This document shows positions 17,447 through 27,216 of a stretch of DNA of 64,000 nucleotides, piece by piece. The translations under genes were made by a program, and so were the position numbers. The DNA is taken from positions 1,240,001 to 1,304,000 of the forward strand of contig NZ_SMLM01000001.1 in NCBI RefSeq assembly GCF_004682015.1, written 5' to 3'. Each line of letters starts with the position of its first letter. The first letter of the stretch is position 1. Source of the DNA: Ramlibacter henchirensis. Lineage in GTDB: Bacteria > Pseudomonadota > Gammaproteobacteria > Burkholderiales > Burkholderiaceae_C. Under the pieces are notes generated by a model, which worked only from the letters and a program-made list of their open reading frames with translations, was not told the DNA's origin and ran no database searches.

Positions 17447-19657
17447 ATGAGCCGGACCATGGCGAAGATCCTTTCGATGCGGCTCGGCGTTGCGGACGAC
17501 CCCACCGCCCTTCAGCCGTCGCTGAACGACTGCCTGTCCACCACGCTCCAGCAGGCCGCCCCGCTGATGGCCGAGGTGGTGGACGGCCTGGTCCGCGGCG
17601 CCGCGCCCGTCGGGCCGCAGAGCGTGGCCGCCTTCCAGCAGCCCGAAGTCAAGGAGGCGATCGCGGCCCTCGAGGGCAACGCGAAGGCCGTCGCGGCCAC
17701 CTTCGCCGAGGAACTCTCGAAGCTGGTCTACGAGGGCGGCGGCAAGGACCAGTCGGCCACCGAAGTGCTCCGCTACGAGGACCTGCAGCTGTTCGGCGAC
17801 GACGAACTCGACCAGAGCATCGAGGTCGCGCGCGCCCAGCAGGAGGTCTCGCTGACGGTGGACGAGGTGCTGCCGGCGCTGGATTCCGTGGTGAGCACGC
17901 TGCTGGGCTGGCGAACGATCCAGCCGGGCCTCAATCCGGTCCGCCCCGACGTCTTCGTTCGCGCCCTGCAGCGCACGCTGGCCAAGCACGTGCCCGGCAC
18001 CGCCGCACGGGAGGCGTTGATCGCGCCGGCAGGCGGCCTGCTCGGCGCCAAGCTGCGCCGCCTGTACCGCGAGCTGTCCGACTGGCTGCTGTCCACGGGC
18101 GTCGAGCCGGCCGTGCCGATCGGCGGCAAGCTCCAGCAGGGCGGCGGCGCCAGCGGAGCGCCGGCCGCGGGCGCCATGGCCAAGACGCTGCTCACGCTGG
18201 ACCGGCTGCGCAAGCTCCTGGCCGGCGATTTCGACGCGCCCGCGGGCAAGCCCGAGTTCCTGCACACGGTGCCGGCCTCCATGGCCTTGCTGCAGGAGCT
18301 CAAGCAGGTCGACGCGCTGGTCAAACGGCTGGAGCAGCGGCCGAAGGCGCCGCCTGCCCCCGCGCCCGATCCCGCAGAGAAGGCCACGATCGCACATGAA
18401 TCGCCGCCGCCCCGCATCGGCCACCAGCTCGGCGACGAGGTGCTGCGGCTGATGTTCGACACGCTGGCGCAGGACGACCGCCTGCTGCCCGCATACAAGG
18501 CGGAGCTGCGCAAGCTGCAGCCCGCGGTGCAGCGCCTCGCGCAGCAGGATTCGCGCTTCTTCAGCGATCGCACCCATCCGGCCCGCCAGTTCCTGGATCG
18601 CGTGACGCAGCGCAGCCTGGCCTTCAAGAGCGAGAGCGAGGAGGGCTGGCGGCGCTTTCTCGAGTCGGTGCAGTACGCGTCGCGCTGGCTCACCGAAAGC
18701 AAGGTGCTGGAAGCCGACACCTTCGGCGAGATGCTCGAGCACCTGCAAAAAGGGTGGACGGACCACGACCAGTCGGTGCGCCATCGGCGCGAGGATGCCG
18801 CGCGCGCCCTGCTGCATGCCGAGCAGCGCAACCTGCTCGCGCAGAAGCTCGCCGCCGATTTCGACAACGCGACGGCGGGGCTGGACGTGCCGCCTTTCGT
18901 GGTCGACTTCCTCAAGGGATCCTGGGCGCAGGTGGTGGCCGAGGCGCAGCTCAGCTGCACCGACGGCTCGGACGACCCCTTCGGCTACCGCGCGATGGTG
19001 GACGACCTGGTCTGGAGCGTGCAGAAGTCCACCTCGCAGCGTCGCCGAGCGCGCCGCTTGGCGCAGATGGTCCCCGCGCTCGTGGCCAAGGTGAAGGAAG
19101 GCCTGGAGCGCATCGACTACCCGCCCGAGCTGGCGCAGCGCTTCCTCGACAACCTGATGGCCCTGCACGCCGCGGCGCTCCATGACGCGCAGGAAGAGGA
19201 CCGCAAGCGCGCCGAGGCCATCGAGTCGGCGCAGCCTTCGCAGCCCTCGGAGGAGGCCGGCGAGCCCTGGCTGGCGGAGAGCGAAGTGCAGGAATCCGGC
19301 TGGGTCGACCACGAATCGGTGCTGCCGCAGGACTTCGTCTTCTCCGAAATGCCGGCAACCGCCCCGGCGGCCGAGCCCGTGGCGGCCGGTGCGGGCGAAC
19401 TGCGCACCGGCACCTGGGCCGACCTGATGGTGGAAGGGCAGTGGACCCGCGTGCAGCTCACCTGGGCCAGCCCGCACGGCACGCTGTTCATGTTCACCGC
19501 GCTGGCCGGCACCGCCCACTCGATGTCGCGGCGCACGCTCGAGCGGCTGCGTTCGTCGGGCACCCTGCGCGTGATCGCCGACCGGCCGGTGGTGGACGAT
19601 GCGCTGGACCAGGTCGCCAAGGCTGCGCTGAAGAACAGCCTCGGCAAGAAGGACTGA
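17447..19657 (+). CDS. DUF1631 family protein
   Basis: The 736-residue protein matches the long, mostly helical DUF1631 proteins of beta- and gamma-proteobacteria; the function is unknown. Features include a Pro-rich linker near residue 300, a helical core, and a conserved C-terminal part (GTWADLMVEGQWTRVQLTW to SMSRRTLERL) resembling the small beta-barrel region at the end of this family. There is no signal peptide or membrane segment. ATG 17447 (MSRTMAKIL) and ATG 17459 are both possible; neither has a clear ribosome site. Longer in-frame readings from 17144 run into the helicase promoter region. It stands alone ahead of ettA. Confidence 0.82.
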   Translation: MSRTMAKILSMRLGVADDPTALQPSLNDCLSTTLQQAAPLMAEVVDGLVRGAAPVGPQSVAAFQQPEVKEAIAALEGNAKAVAATFAEELSKLVYEGGGKDQSATEVLRYEDLQLFGDDELDQSIEVARAQQEVSLTVDEVLPALDSVVSTLLGWRTIQPGLNPVRPDVFVRALQRTLAKHVPGTAAREALIAPAGGLLGAKLRRLYRELSDWLLSTGVEPAVPIGGKLQQGGGASGAPAAGAMAKTLLTLDRLRKLLAGDFDAPAGKPEFLHTVPASMALLQELKQVDALVKRLEQRPKAPPAPAPDPAEKATIAHESPPPRIGHQLGDEVLRLMFDTLAQDDRLLPAYKAELRKLQPAVQRLAQQDSRFFSDRTHPARQFLDRVTQRSLAFKSESEEGWRRFLESVQYASRWLTESKVLEADTFGEMLEHLQKGWTDHDQSVRHRREDAARALLHAEQRNLLAQKLAADFDNATAGLDVPPFVVDFLKGSWAQVVAEAQLSCTDGSDDPFGYRAMVDDLVWSVQKSTSQRRRARRLAQMVPALVAKVKEGLERIDYPPELAQRFLDNLMALHAAALHDAQEEDRKRAEAIESAQPSQPSEEAGEPWLAESEVQESGWVDHESVLPQDFVFSEMPATAPAAEPVAAGAGELRTGTWADLMVEGQWTRVQLTWASPHGTLFMFTALAGTAHSMSRRTLERLRSSGTLRVIADRPVVDDALDQVAKAALKNSLGKKD

Positions 19658-19773
19658 TCCTCTTCCGGGCCGGGGCCGCCGCCCTTGGCGCGCGCCCCAT
19701 CGGCACCCACTCTCCCACGCTGCCCGAGCCGAAGCGGGATAATCGCGGGTTTCGCCCGCAAAAGACACCCGCA

Positions 19774-21441
<1,668 letters not shown>

Positions 21442-21455
21442 GAAGCGCCTGTGGC

Positions 21456-21481
21456 GTCATCCCCGCGTTCGCGGGGATGAC
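21456..21481. terminator. Perfect hairpin between convergent ettA and the Ser-rich gene
   Basis: An 11-bp perfect stem (21456-21466 with 21471-21481) with a GTTC loop lies 15 bases after ettA and 10 bases after the opposite gene. It lacks a T run. The CATCCCCGC/GCGGGGATG core looks like a dispersed repeat of this group of bacteria that may serve as a transcript end on both strands. Confidence 0.6.
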
Positions 21482-21491
21482 GGTTGCTGCG

Positions 21492-22262
21492 TCAGCAGTC
21501 GGTGCGAGCGCTGCCCGCCGTCGTGGTGGAGCCGCTCGCGCCCATGCCGGTCGAGCCGCTCGTGCTCGGCGAGGCGCTGGCGCTGCTGGTGCTCGGCGAG
21601 CTGCTCGAACTGGGCGAGCTGCTGGTGCTGGGCGAGGCGCTGGCGCTGCTGGTGCTGGGCGAGCTGCTCGTGCTTGGCGACGCACTGGCGCTGCTTGTGC
21701 TCGGCGAGCTGCTCGAACTGGGCGAGCTGCTGGTGCTGGGCGACGCACTGGCGCTGCTGGTGCTCGGCGAGCTGCTCGAGCTCGGAGAGCTGCTCGAGCT
21801 GCTCGAGCTGGGCGACGCGCTCGCGCTGCTCGTACTCGGCGAGCTGCTCGAGCTGGGCGAGCTGCTCGAGCTGGGCGAGCTGCTCGAGCTGGGCGAGCTG
21901 CTGCTGCTGCTACCCGACGCGCCCATCGCGGACGTTCCGCTGCTGCCGCTGCTGGAACCGCTACTGCCCGTAGTGCCCGCCTGCGCCGTGTTCACGCAAT
22001 CCGGACGGCTGGTGCTGCCCGAGCTCGCGCCGAGCGTGCCGGTGCTGCCCGAACCCGTGCTCGAGCCGCTGCTGCCCGTGGAAGCGCCAGCGCCGCCGCT
22101 ACCGCCCGTGCCCGAGGTGCTGCTGCCGCCCGAGCTGCCGCTGGCCGAGCTGCCTCCGCCCGACGTGCCGGAGCTGCTGGAGCTTTGCGCCACCGCGAGA
22201 CCTGCTGCCGTGGTGAGGGCAATGGCCGCCGCGAGCGTGCTGAGTTTGCTGGTGATCTTCAT
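21492..22262 (-). CDS. Serine-rich low-complexity secreted protein
   Basis: The 256-residue protein begins with a clear signal peptide (MKITSKLSTLAAAIALTTAAGLAVAQ). The mature part is almost only Ser, Gly, Thr, Ala and Pro. The C-terminal half consists of runs such as SPSSSSSPSTSSASASPST, an imperfect repeat of about 21 residues. Two Cys-containing elements, SRPDCVN in the middle and SARTDC at the very end, may form a disulfide. No family is recognised; a cell-surface or matrix role is inferred from export and composition. ATG 22262 is chosen because the signal peptide begins there. Repeat number is likely to vary between strains. Confidence 0.75.
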   Translation of the reverse strand: MKITSKLSTLAAAIALTTAAGLAVAQSSSSSGTSGGGSSASGSSGGSSTSGTGGSGGAGASTGSSGSSTGSGSTGTLGASSGSTSRPDCVNTAQAGTTGSSGSSSGSSGTSAMGASGSSSSSSPSSSSSPSSSSSPSSSSSPSTSSASASPSSSSSSSSPSSSSSPSTSSASASPSTSSSPSSSSSPSTSSASASPSTSSSPSTSSASASPSTSSSPSSSSSPSTSSASASPSTSGSTGMGASGSTTTAGSARTDC

Positions 22263-22419
22263 GCGAGAGGTCCTTGGTTGCTGGTTGGGAGAGATCGTGT
22301 GGCCAGGTGGCCGGGATGGGCGGCTTGCGAACCCCGCTTGATGCAAGGGGGCGCGTTGTCCGCCTTCGAGTTCTGCCCTTGGCGCGGCAATCGCCATGCC
22401 CGGCGGCCACAGGCAGGAT

Positions 22420-23262
22420 TTACCGGTGCGGTGGCTCGGCGCTCAGGGCGAGCAGAGCTTCGCGAAGGGCTTCGCGGTAGCGCGGGAAGAGGTGCAGGTC
22501 GTTGTGGCCCGCGCCGGGGATCACCAGCAGCTGGGCCGAGGGCAGCACGCGCAGCAGGCGTTCGGAATGGTGAACGCCGATCAGCGAGTCCTCGCCGCCA
22601 TGGACCAGCAGGACGCGGCCGCGCAGATTCGGCAGGTGCCGCCCCGTGTCCAGCGGATAGCGCAGCAGCCCGCCGGGCACCCAGGGATAGAACTCGGCCG
22701 TCAGCTCGCGCAGGCTGGAGTAGGGCGAGACCAGAACCGTCAGGTCGGGCGGCCGGCCCTCGCGCGTGAGCTGCTCGGCCAGGTCGGCCGCGAGGCCCGT
22801 GCCGAGCGAGCGGCCGAACAGCACGATGCGCCGCCCGGCGTAGCGCGGCGCCACGTTGTCCCACACGGCGCGCACGTCGTCGCGCAACTGCTGCGGCCCG
22901 GCGATGCGGCCGGTGCTCTTGCCGTAGCCGCGGTAGTCGGGCATCACCAGGTCGTAGCCGGCCTGCCGATAGAACGCCGTGTCCGTGAACCAGCCCGCCA
23001 GGTTGCCGGCATTGCCGTGCAGGAAGAACACCACGCCCTTGGGATCGGGCAGCCTCAGGTGCAGCACCGAGAGCGATGCGCCGGGGACCTGCACCCGCTC
23101 CTCGTGCACGTCCGGCTCCGTCGCCAGCCGGTAATCCTTCGGCAGCGGCTGCGGATGGAACAGCAGCGCCTCCTGCTGCCACCACAGCAGCGCCAGGACG
23201 GCTGCGTAGAGCGCGACGGCTGCCATGGTGATCACCAGCAGCGTCGCGCCCAGGCCCTTCAT
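22420..23262 (-). CDS. Membrane-anchored alpha/beta hydrolase (BEM46-like)
   Basis: The 280-residue protein starts with a transmembrane anchor (LLVITMAAVALYAAVLALLWW). It has the oxyanion-hole motif FFLHGNAGN, the nucleophile elbow GRSLGTG, an acid in GGEDSLIG and the catalytic His in GAGHNDLHL, so a serine hydrolase facing the periplasm or membrane is likely. The substrate is unknown. Its ATG overlaps the stop of the TAXI gene (ATGA, 23259-23262), making it the last gene of a coupled three-gene operon with a P1 peptidase and a TAXI binding protein. Confidence 0.87.
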   Translation of the reverse strand: MKGLGATLLVITMAAVALYAAVLALLWWQQEALLFHPQPLPKDYRLATEPDVHEERVQVPGASLSVLHLRLPDPKGVVFFLHGNAGNLAGWFTDTAFYRQAGYDLVMPDYRGYGKSTGRIAGPQQLRDDVRAVWDNVAPRYAGRRIVLFGRSLGTGLAADLAEQLTREGRPPDLTVLVSPYSSLRELTAEFYPWVPGGLLRYPLDTGRHLPNLRGRVLLVHGGEDSLIGVHHSERLLRVLPSAQLLVIPGAGHNDLHLFPRYREALREALLALSAEPPHR

Positions 23263-24614
23263 GCCGCCGCCGGAACGGGCGCTCCGAGCCGGCCGCGCAC
23301 CAGGCCGATGTTGGCGCGCAGCGCATACAGCTCGTCGGCGTACGACAGCGGGACGGCGACCTGGGCGACGCGCCGGTCCATCGCCTCCAGCTCGCGCAGC
23401 AGCTCGGGCACGGTGTCCGGGTCCTGCACGGCGCGGTCCTCGATCGAGCGCAGCTGCCCGTACCAGCGGAACACGCGCGAACGGATGCGGAAGGCGTACA
23501 ACGGCGGCACGATCCGCGACAGCGGCAGCAGCACCGCGATGATGATGCCCAGCGCCAGCCACATCCGCTCGACCAGGTTGGCCAGCCAGAACGGCAGATA
23601 GCGCTGCAGGAAGGGCTGGCCGCCCTGGATGGCGCGTTCGGCCTCGCGCGAGATCGGGTACTCGCTGTGCTCGATGGTCGGGAAGGCGCGGGCCCGGTTG
23701 AACCAGCCGGCAGTGCCGTGCAGGTTGCGCGCCGCCTGCGAAAACAGCTGCAATAGCGCCGGGTGCGTTTCCTCGCGCGTGATCAACGCGGTCGTCGTGG
23801 CGACGAGGCGCACGTCCTGCGGCGGCAGGTCGCGCGCCAGGTCCACGATGCCGCGCGGCAGCACCACGGGGGACAGAAAGCCGAAGCGGCGCGAGTAGGC
23901 CTCGCTCTGCGCGAAATCCATCAGCTTCACGCCCGGCGTCTGCAGCAGCATCTGCACCATCAGCGATTCCGGCGCGGACGCGAACACGATGACATCGAGC
24001 TGGCCGTCCAGGAAGCCGACCGTCGCCGGCGTCTGTTCCAGCTGCGAGACGGTCATGCTCGCGGCGTCGATGTGGTTCGCCTCGAACAGCTGCCGCATCA
24101 GCCGGGGCACGCCGCTGCCCCGCGAGCCGGCGTTCACGCGCAGCCCGGCCAGGTCGGTCAGCGAGCGCAGCGTGCCGTCCCGCGACTTCTTGCGAGCGGC
24201 GTCCTCCCGGTAGAAGAGCCAGACCGGCTCGAGGAACAGGCTTCCGAGGGAGATCAGGCCCTGGACGCGTTCGGCCTGCTTGGCTTCGTCACCGGAGCGC
24301 GAGGCGGTGCCGCCTTGCACGAAGCCCAGGTCGGCCTTGTTCTCGCGCAGCAGGCGCTCGTTGGAGATCGAGCCGCCGCTTGGCACCAGCACCACCTCGA
24401 TGCCGTTCTTCGCCAGCTCGGCCTGGTAGCGCTTGCCGAATTCCTCGTAGGCGCTCTGCGCCGGCCCGGTGGCGAGGCGCACGCGCTTTGGGGGCGTCGG
24501 GTCGAGCCAGAGGTAGGCCAGCACGAGCAAGCCCACCGCGAGCAACGCGAACGGCCCTGCCGAGGCCAGCAGGTCCCGCATCGACAGCAGCGTGTAGCGG
24601 ATGGCGCGCGTCAT
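23259..24614 (-). CDS. TAXI family TRAP-type solute-binding protein, membrane anchored
   Basis: The 451-residue protein has an N-terminal hydrophobic segment (around FALLAVGLLVLAYLWL), a TAXI binding domain (RLATGPAQSAYEEFGKRYQ, FVQGGTAS, AGSRGSGVPRLM) and then a second membrane helix (WLALGIIIAVLLPLSRIV) followed by a cytoplasmic-like helical tail of about 90 residues. Ordinary TAXI proteins lack this C-terminal part. No DctM/DctQ-type permease gene is nearby, so this may be a sensor or an orphan subunit rather than a transporter component. The start overlaps the P1 peptidase stop (ATGA), and its own stop overlaps the hydrolase start. Confidence 0.85.
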   Translation of the reverse strand: MTRAIRYTLLSMRDLLASAGPFALLAVGLLVLAYLWLDPTPPKRVRLATGPAQSAYEEFGKRYQAELAKNGIEVVLVPSGGSISNERLLRENKADLGFVQGGTASRSGDEAKQAERVQGLISLGSLFLEPVWLFYREDAARKKSRDGTLRSLTDLAGLRVNAGSRGSGVPRLMRQLFEANHIDAASMTVSQLEQTPATVGFLDGQLDVIVFASAPESLMVQMLLQTPGVKLMDFAQSEAYSRRFGFLSPVVLPRGIVDLARDLPPQDVRLVATTTALITREETHPALLQLFSQAARNLHGTAGWFNRARAFPTIEHSEYPISREAERAIQGGQPFLQRYLPFWLANLVERMWLALGIIIAVLLPLSRIVPPLYAFRIRSRVFRWYGQLRSIEDRAVQDPDTVPELLRELEAMDRRVAQVAVPLSYADELYALRANIGLVRGRLGAPVPAAA

Positions 24615-25618
24615 GGCCCGGCGAGGTCCCGCATGGCCGGCACGTGCAGGCCGCCCACGCTGACGCCGGTGGCCGCCCGCACCGCTCGCACGACCGCGAT
24701 GGCCACGGCTTCCGCCGCCATCGTCGCCAGCAGCACCATTTCCGCCGGCCGGCCGCTGGCGCCGGTGCCCAGCGCGAACAGCGTGTCGCCATCGAGCATG
24801 GTGTGGGCCGGCGTGATGCTGCGCGCCAGGCCGTCGTGCGCAGCGGTGGCCAACCGGGAGGCCTGTGCCTTGGTGAGCACGGCGTCGGTGGCGACCACGC
24901 CGATGCTGGTGTTGGCCGCCTGCACCAGGCGCAGCGGCGGCTCGCCCGCGAGCAGGGAGCGGCGGGTGTCCATCAGCGTGCGGCCGTCCTCGCGCCGCGC
25001 ACCGGCGATGACCTTGCCCGTTTCCGGATCGACCACGTCGCCCATCGCGTTGCACGCCACGATCGCACCGACGGTGAAGCCGCCCGCCCGCACGCTGGCC
25101 GTGCCGATGCCGCCTTTCACCGCACGCTCCACGCCGTACAGCTTGCCGATGAGCGCGCCGGCGCCCGCGCCGACGCAGCCTTCGGCCGGTGCTTGCGAGG
25201 ACGCCGCCTCGCAAGCCGCGCGGCCGGCGCCCGAGTCGGGTCGCACGCGCGCGTCACCGAGGTAGAGGTCGAACAGCACGGCGGCGGGCACGATCGGGAT
25301 GCGGGCCGGCCCAACCTCCAGGCCGATGCCCTGCTCCTCCAGCCACTGCATCGCACCGCCGGCGGCGTCCAGCCCCCAGGCGCTGCCGCCCGAGAGCATC
25401 ACGGCATGCACGCGCTCAACGAGGTTGGAAGGGGAGAGCAGGTCGGTCTCGCGGGTGCCCGGGGCGGCCCCGCGCACGTCGACGCCGCCGACGGCGCCCT
25501 CACGTGCCAGCACGACGGTGCAGCCGGTGGGCCGGCGGGAATCGGTGAAGTGGCCCGCTTCGATGCCGGGGACGTCGGTGATGGCGCCCTGGGGCGCGAC
25601 TTTCGGGGAGGAGGTCAT
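24611..25618 (-). CDS. P1 family (DmpA/NylC-like, S58) self-processing aminopeptidase or amidase
   Basis: The 335-residue protein is an N-terminal-nucleophile hydrolase of the P1/DmpA family. The family cleaves itself; here the conserved element AANTSIGVVATDA places the likely cut between Asn236 and Thr237, giving chains of about 236 and 99 residues, as in nylon oligomer hydrolase NylC. KGGIGTAS and DGDTLFALGTG are further conserved segments. Substrates may be N-terminal amino acids of peptides or other amides. ATG 25618 is chosen as the start of the family domain (GAITDVPGI follows). It is first in the coupled trio with the TAXI protein and the hydrolase. Confidence 0.88.
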   Translation of the reverse strand: MTSSPKVAPQGAITDVPGIEAGHFTDSRRPTGCTVVLAREGAVGGVDVRGAAPGTRETDLLSPSNLVERVHAVMLSGGSAWGLDAAGGAMQWLEEQGIGLEVGPARIPIVPAAVLFDLYLGDARVRPDSGAGRAACEAASSQAPAEGCVGAGAGALIGKLYGVERAVKGGIGTASVRAGGFTVGAIVACNAMGDVVDPETGKVIAGARREDGRTLMDTRRSLLAGEPPLRLVQAANTSIGVVATDAVLTKAQASRLATAAHDGLARSITPAHTMLDGDTLFALGTGASGRPAEMVLLATMAAEAVAIAVVRAVRAATGVSVGGLHVPAMRDLAGP

Positions 25619-25807
25619 GAGGCTCGGGAATCGCGACTCATCATAAGCGCGGCCTTTGCGCACGCCCGTTCCCGGAAGCGCTGTCGGCGACGTCCTACCC
25701 GGTCAACCCCTGCCGGACGACAGGGCGCCAACGCTGGGCTTCCTAAAGTGGAACGCAGACGCCGGTGTCCGCCGGCCATTTTTTCGATCAGCCCCAACGG
25801 AGAAACC

Positions 25808-26113
25808 ATGAACAGCGAGACGTCCTCCTCCAATCCCTTCCCCACCAGCAGCAGCACCAGCAGCACCAGCACCGGCGGCAGCAACGCCGGCGGCATGGGC
25901 GCGGACAGCGGCACGGTGCAGCGCCTGGCGCAGCGCGCCCACGAAGCCGTGGACCGCCTCGAGCAGACCGTCAGCACCGGCAGCGAGCGGATGATCGGCT
26001 GGCAGCAGGAGTACGGCGACATGGCCCGCGAGCAGGTGCGCACGAACCCGCTCGCCGCCGTCGGCGTGGCCTTCGCGGTCGGGATCATCTTCTCCAAGCT
26101 CTTCATGCGCTGA
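25808..26113 (+). CDS. DUF883-like (ElaB/YqjD) membrane-anchored protein
   Basis: The 101-residue protein has a Ser/Thr-rich N-terminus, a helical amphipathic middle (LAQRAHEAVDRLEQTVSTG) and a C-terminal anchor (NPLAAVGVAFAVGIIFSKLFMR), the layout of the ElaB/YqjD/DUF883 family whose members attach to the inner membrane and can bind stationary-phase ribosomes. The ATG has a GGAG 5 bases upstream. It stands alone. The identity rests on architecture more than on exact motifs. Confidence 0.78.
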   Translation: MNSETSSSNPFPTSSSTSSTSTGGSNAGGMGADSGTVQRLAQRAHEAVDRLEQTVSTGSERMIGWQQEYGDMAREQVRTNPLAAVGVAFAVGIIFSKLFMR

Positions 26114-26146
26114 GCGTCCGCGACGCACATCGCGAGGGACTCGGGT

Positions 26147-26791
26147 TCACGGAACCTGGGTCCCTTTGTCTTTGGCGGTGCGAAGTTCGACGCGCGCCTG
26201 CATCGTGACCGACGCGGCGGAGGTGAGTGCGAGCAGGGCCATGCCCGCGGCCACCGCCAGGTCGGGCCACGCGGTGCCGCTGCCGAACACGCCCAGGGCG
26301 GCGGCCATGACGGCCAGGTTGCCCAGCGCGTCGTTGCGCGTGCACAGCCAGACGCTGCGCATGTTGGCGTCGCCTTCCCGGAAGCGATAGAGCATCAGCG
26401 CCACGCCGACATTGGCCGCCAGCGCGAGCGTGCCCACGGCGCCCATGGTGGCCGCCTCGGGCAGCACGCCCTGCCACATCGACCAGCCGGTGCGCGCGAG
26501 CACGGCGACGCCGAACAAGGCCATGCTCGCGGCCTTGAGCAGCGCCGAGCGCGCCCGCCACGTCACGTGCAGCGCCAGCACGGCCAGCGACACGCCGTAG
26601 TTGGCGGCGTCGCCGAAGAAATCGATGGCATCGGCCAGCAGCGAGACCGAGCCGGACCGAAGGCCGGCCGCGATCTCGATCGCGAACATGCCCGCATTCA
26701 CGGCCAGGGCGATCCAGAGCGCCCGTGCATAGCCCGCCGGCGCCTGGCCGGGCGGGAGCTCATGGTGATGGTGCTCGTGGTGGGCGGACAT
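26147..26791 (-). CDS. Small CDF-type cation transporter
   Basis: The 214-residue protein has an N-terminal His-rich stretch (HHEHHHHEL) and about five to six membrane helices of a cation diffusion facilitator. Helix 2 holds LLADAIDFFGDAANY with a DxxxD pair. Helix 5 has LCTRNDALGN, where the usual His of HxxxD is replaced by Cys (CxxxD). The cytoplasmic C-terminal domain of full-size CDF proteins (about 300 residues) is absent. It probably exports a divalent metal such as zinc. ATG 26791 is chosen; an earlier ATG at 26815 adds only eight residues. Confidence 0.8.
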   Translation of the reverse strand: MSAHHEHHHHELPPGQAPAGYARALWIALAVNAGMFAIEIAAGLRSGSVSLLADAIDFFGDAANYGVSLAVLALHVTWRARSALLKAASMALFGVAVLARTGWSMWQGVLPEAATMGAVGTLALAANVGVALMLYRFREGDANMRSVWLCTRNDALGNLAVMAAALGVFGSGTAWPDLAVAAGMALLALTSAASVTMQARVELRTAKDKGTQVP

Positions 26792-26854
26792 CGGGCTCGC
26801 TGAACGAGCCCGCATTGGACACTGCCTTCGGGCAGGCCGCGCGGGGCAGGGCGA

Positions 26855-27064
26855 TCAGCTCAGGCGGATCTTGCCTTCTCGCACGTAACGGTCGAACTCG
26901 TCGCGGGTGATCGCCGCGGAGCCGGGGTCGTTGCCTTCCATCCAGCCTAGCGTGACGCTGTCGTCGGCCACTTCGATGTCGACGGGGCCGTCGGGGATGG
27001 GCATGAGCATGCCGTCGCCGGCACGGAAGCTCACTTCTCCGCGGATGATGGCTTGCTGGGACAT
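26855..27064 (-). CDS. Small conserved hypothetical protein
   Basis: The 69-residue acidic protein has no known domain name that I can assign. Its middle alternates beta-strand-like segments (VDIEVADDSVTLGW), and its end has a helix (TRDEFDRYVREGKI). A good AGGAG lies 8 bases before ATG 27064. There is no signal peptide. It stands by itself between the CDF gene and the FecR pair. Confidence 0.6.
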   Translation of the reverse strand: MSQQAIIRGEVSFRAGDGMLMPIPDGPVDIEVADDSVTLGWMEGNDPGSAAITRDEFDRYVREGKIRLS

Positions 27065-27216
27065 GGCGTTCTCCTTTCGTCAGTCCTCTGCCCGTCATTT
27101 CATCCGTGGCACTGATCCGTGGCTGTCAGCGAACGCCTCGTGTCGAGGCCGGAGCCCGCGTTTTACAAAAACCGGGAGCAGCTCATCAGGCCGATGAGCC
27201 GCCAGGCGGCACCGCG

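Noticed and set aside
21540..21910. Repeats resembling a CRISPR array or satellite
   Set aside because: The repeat is in frame with the Ser-rich protein, has no unique spacers, and is imperfect; no cas genes are near.
21484..22341. A Leu/Glu/Pro-rich plus-strand frame over the Ser-rich gene
   Set aside because: It is the reverse complement of Ser-rich repeats and has no start context; the minus strand has a signal peptide.
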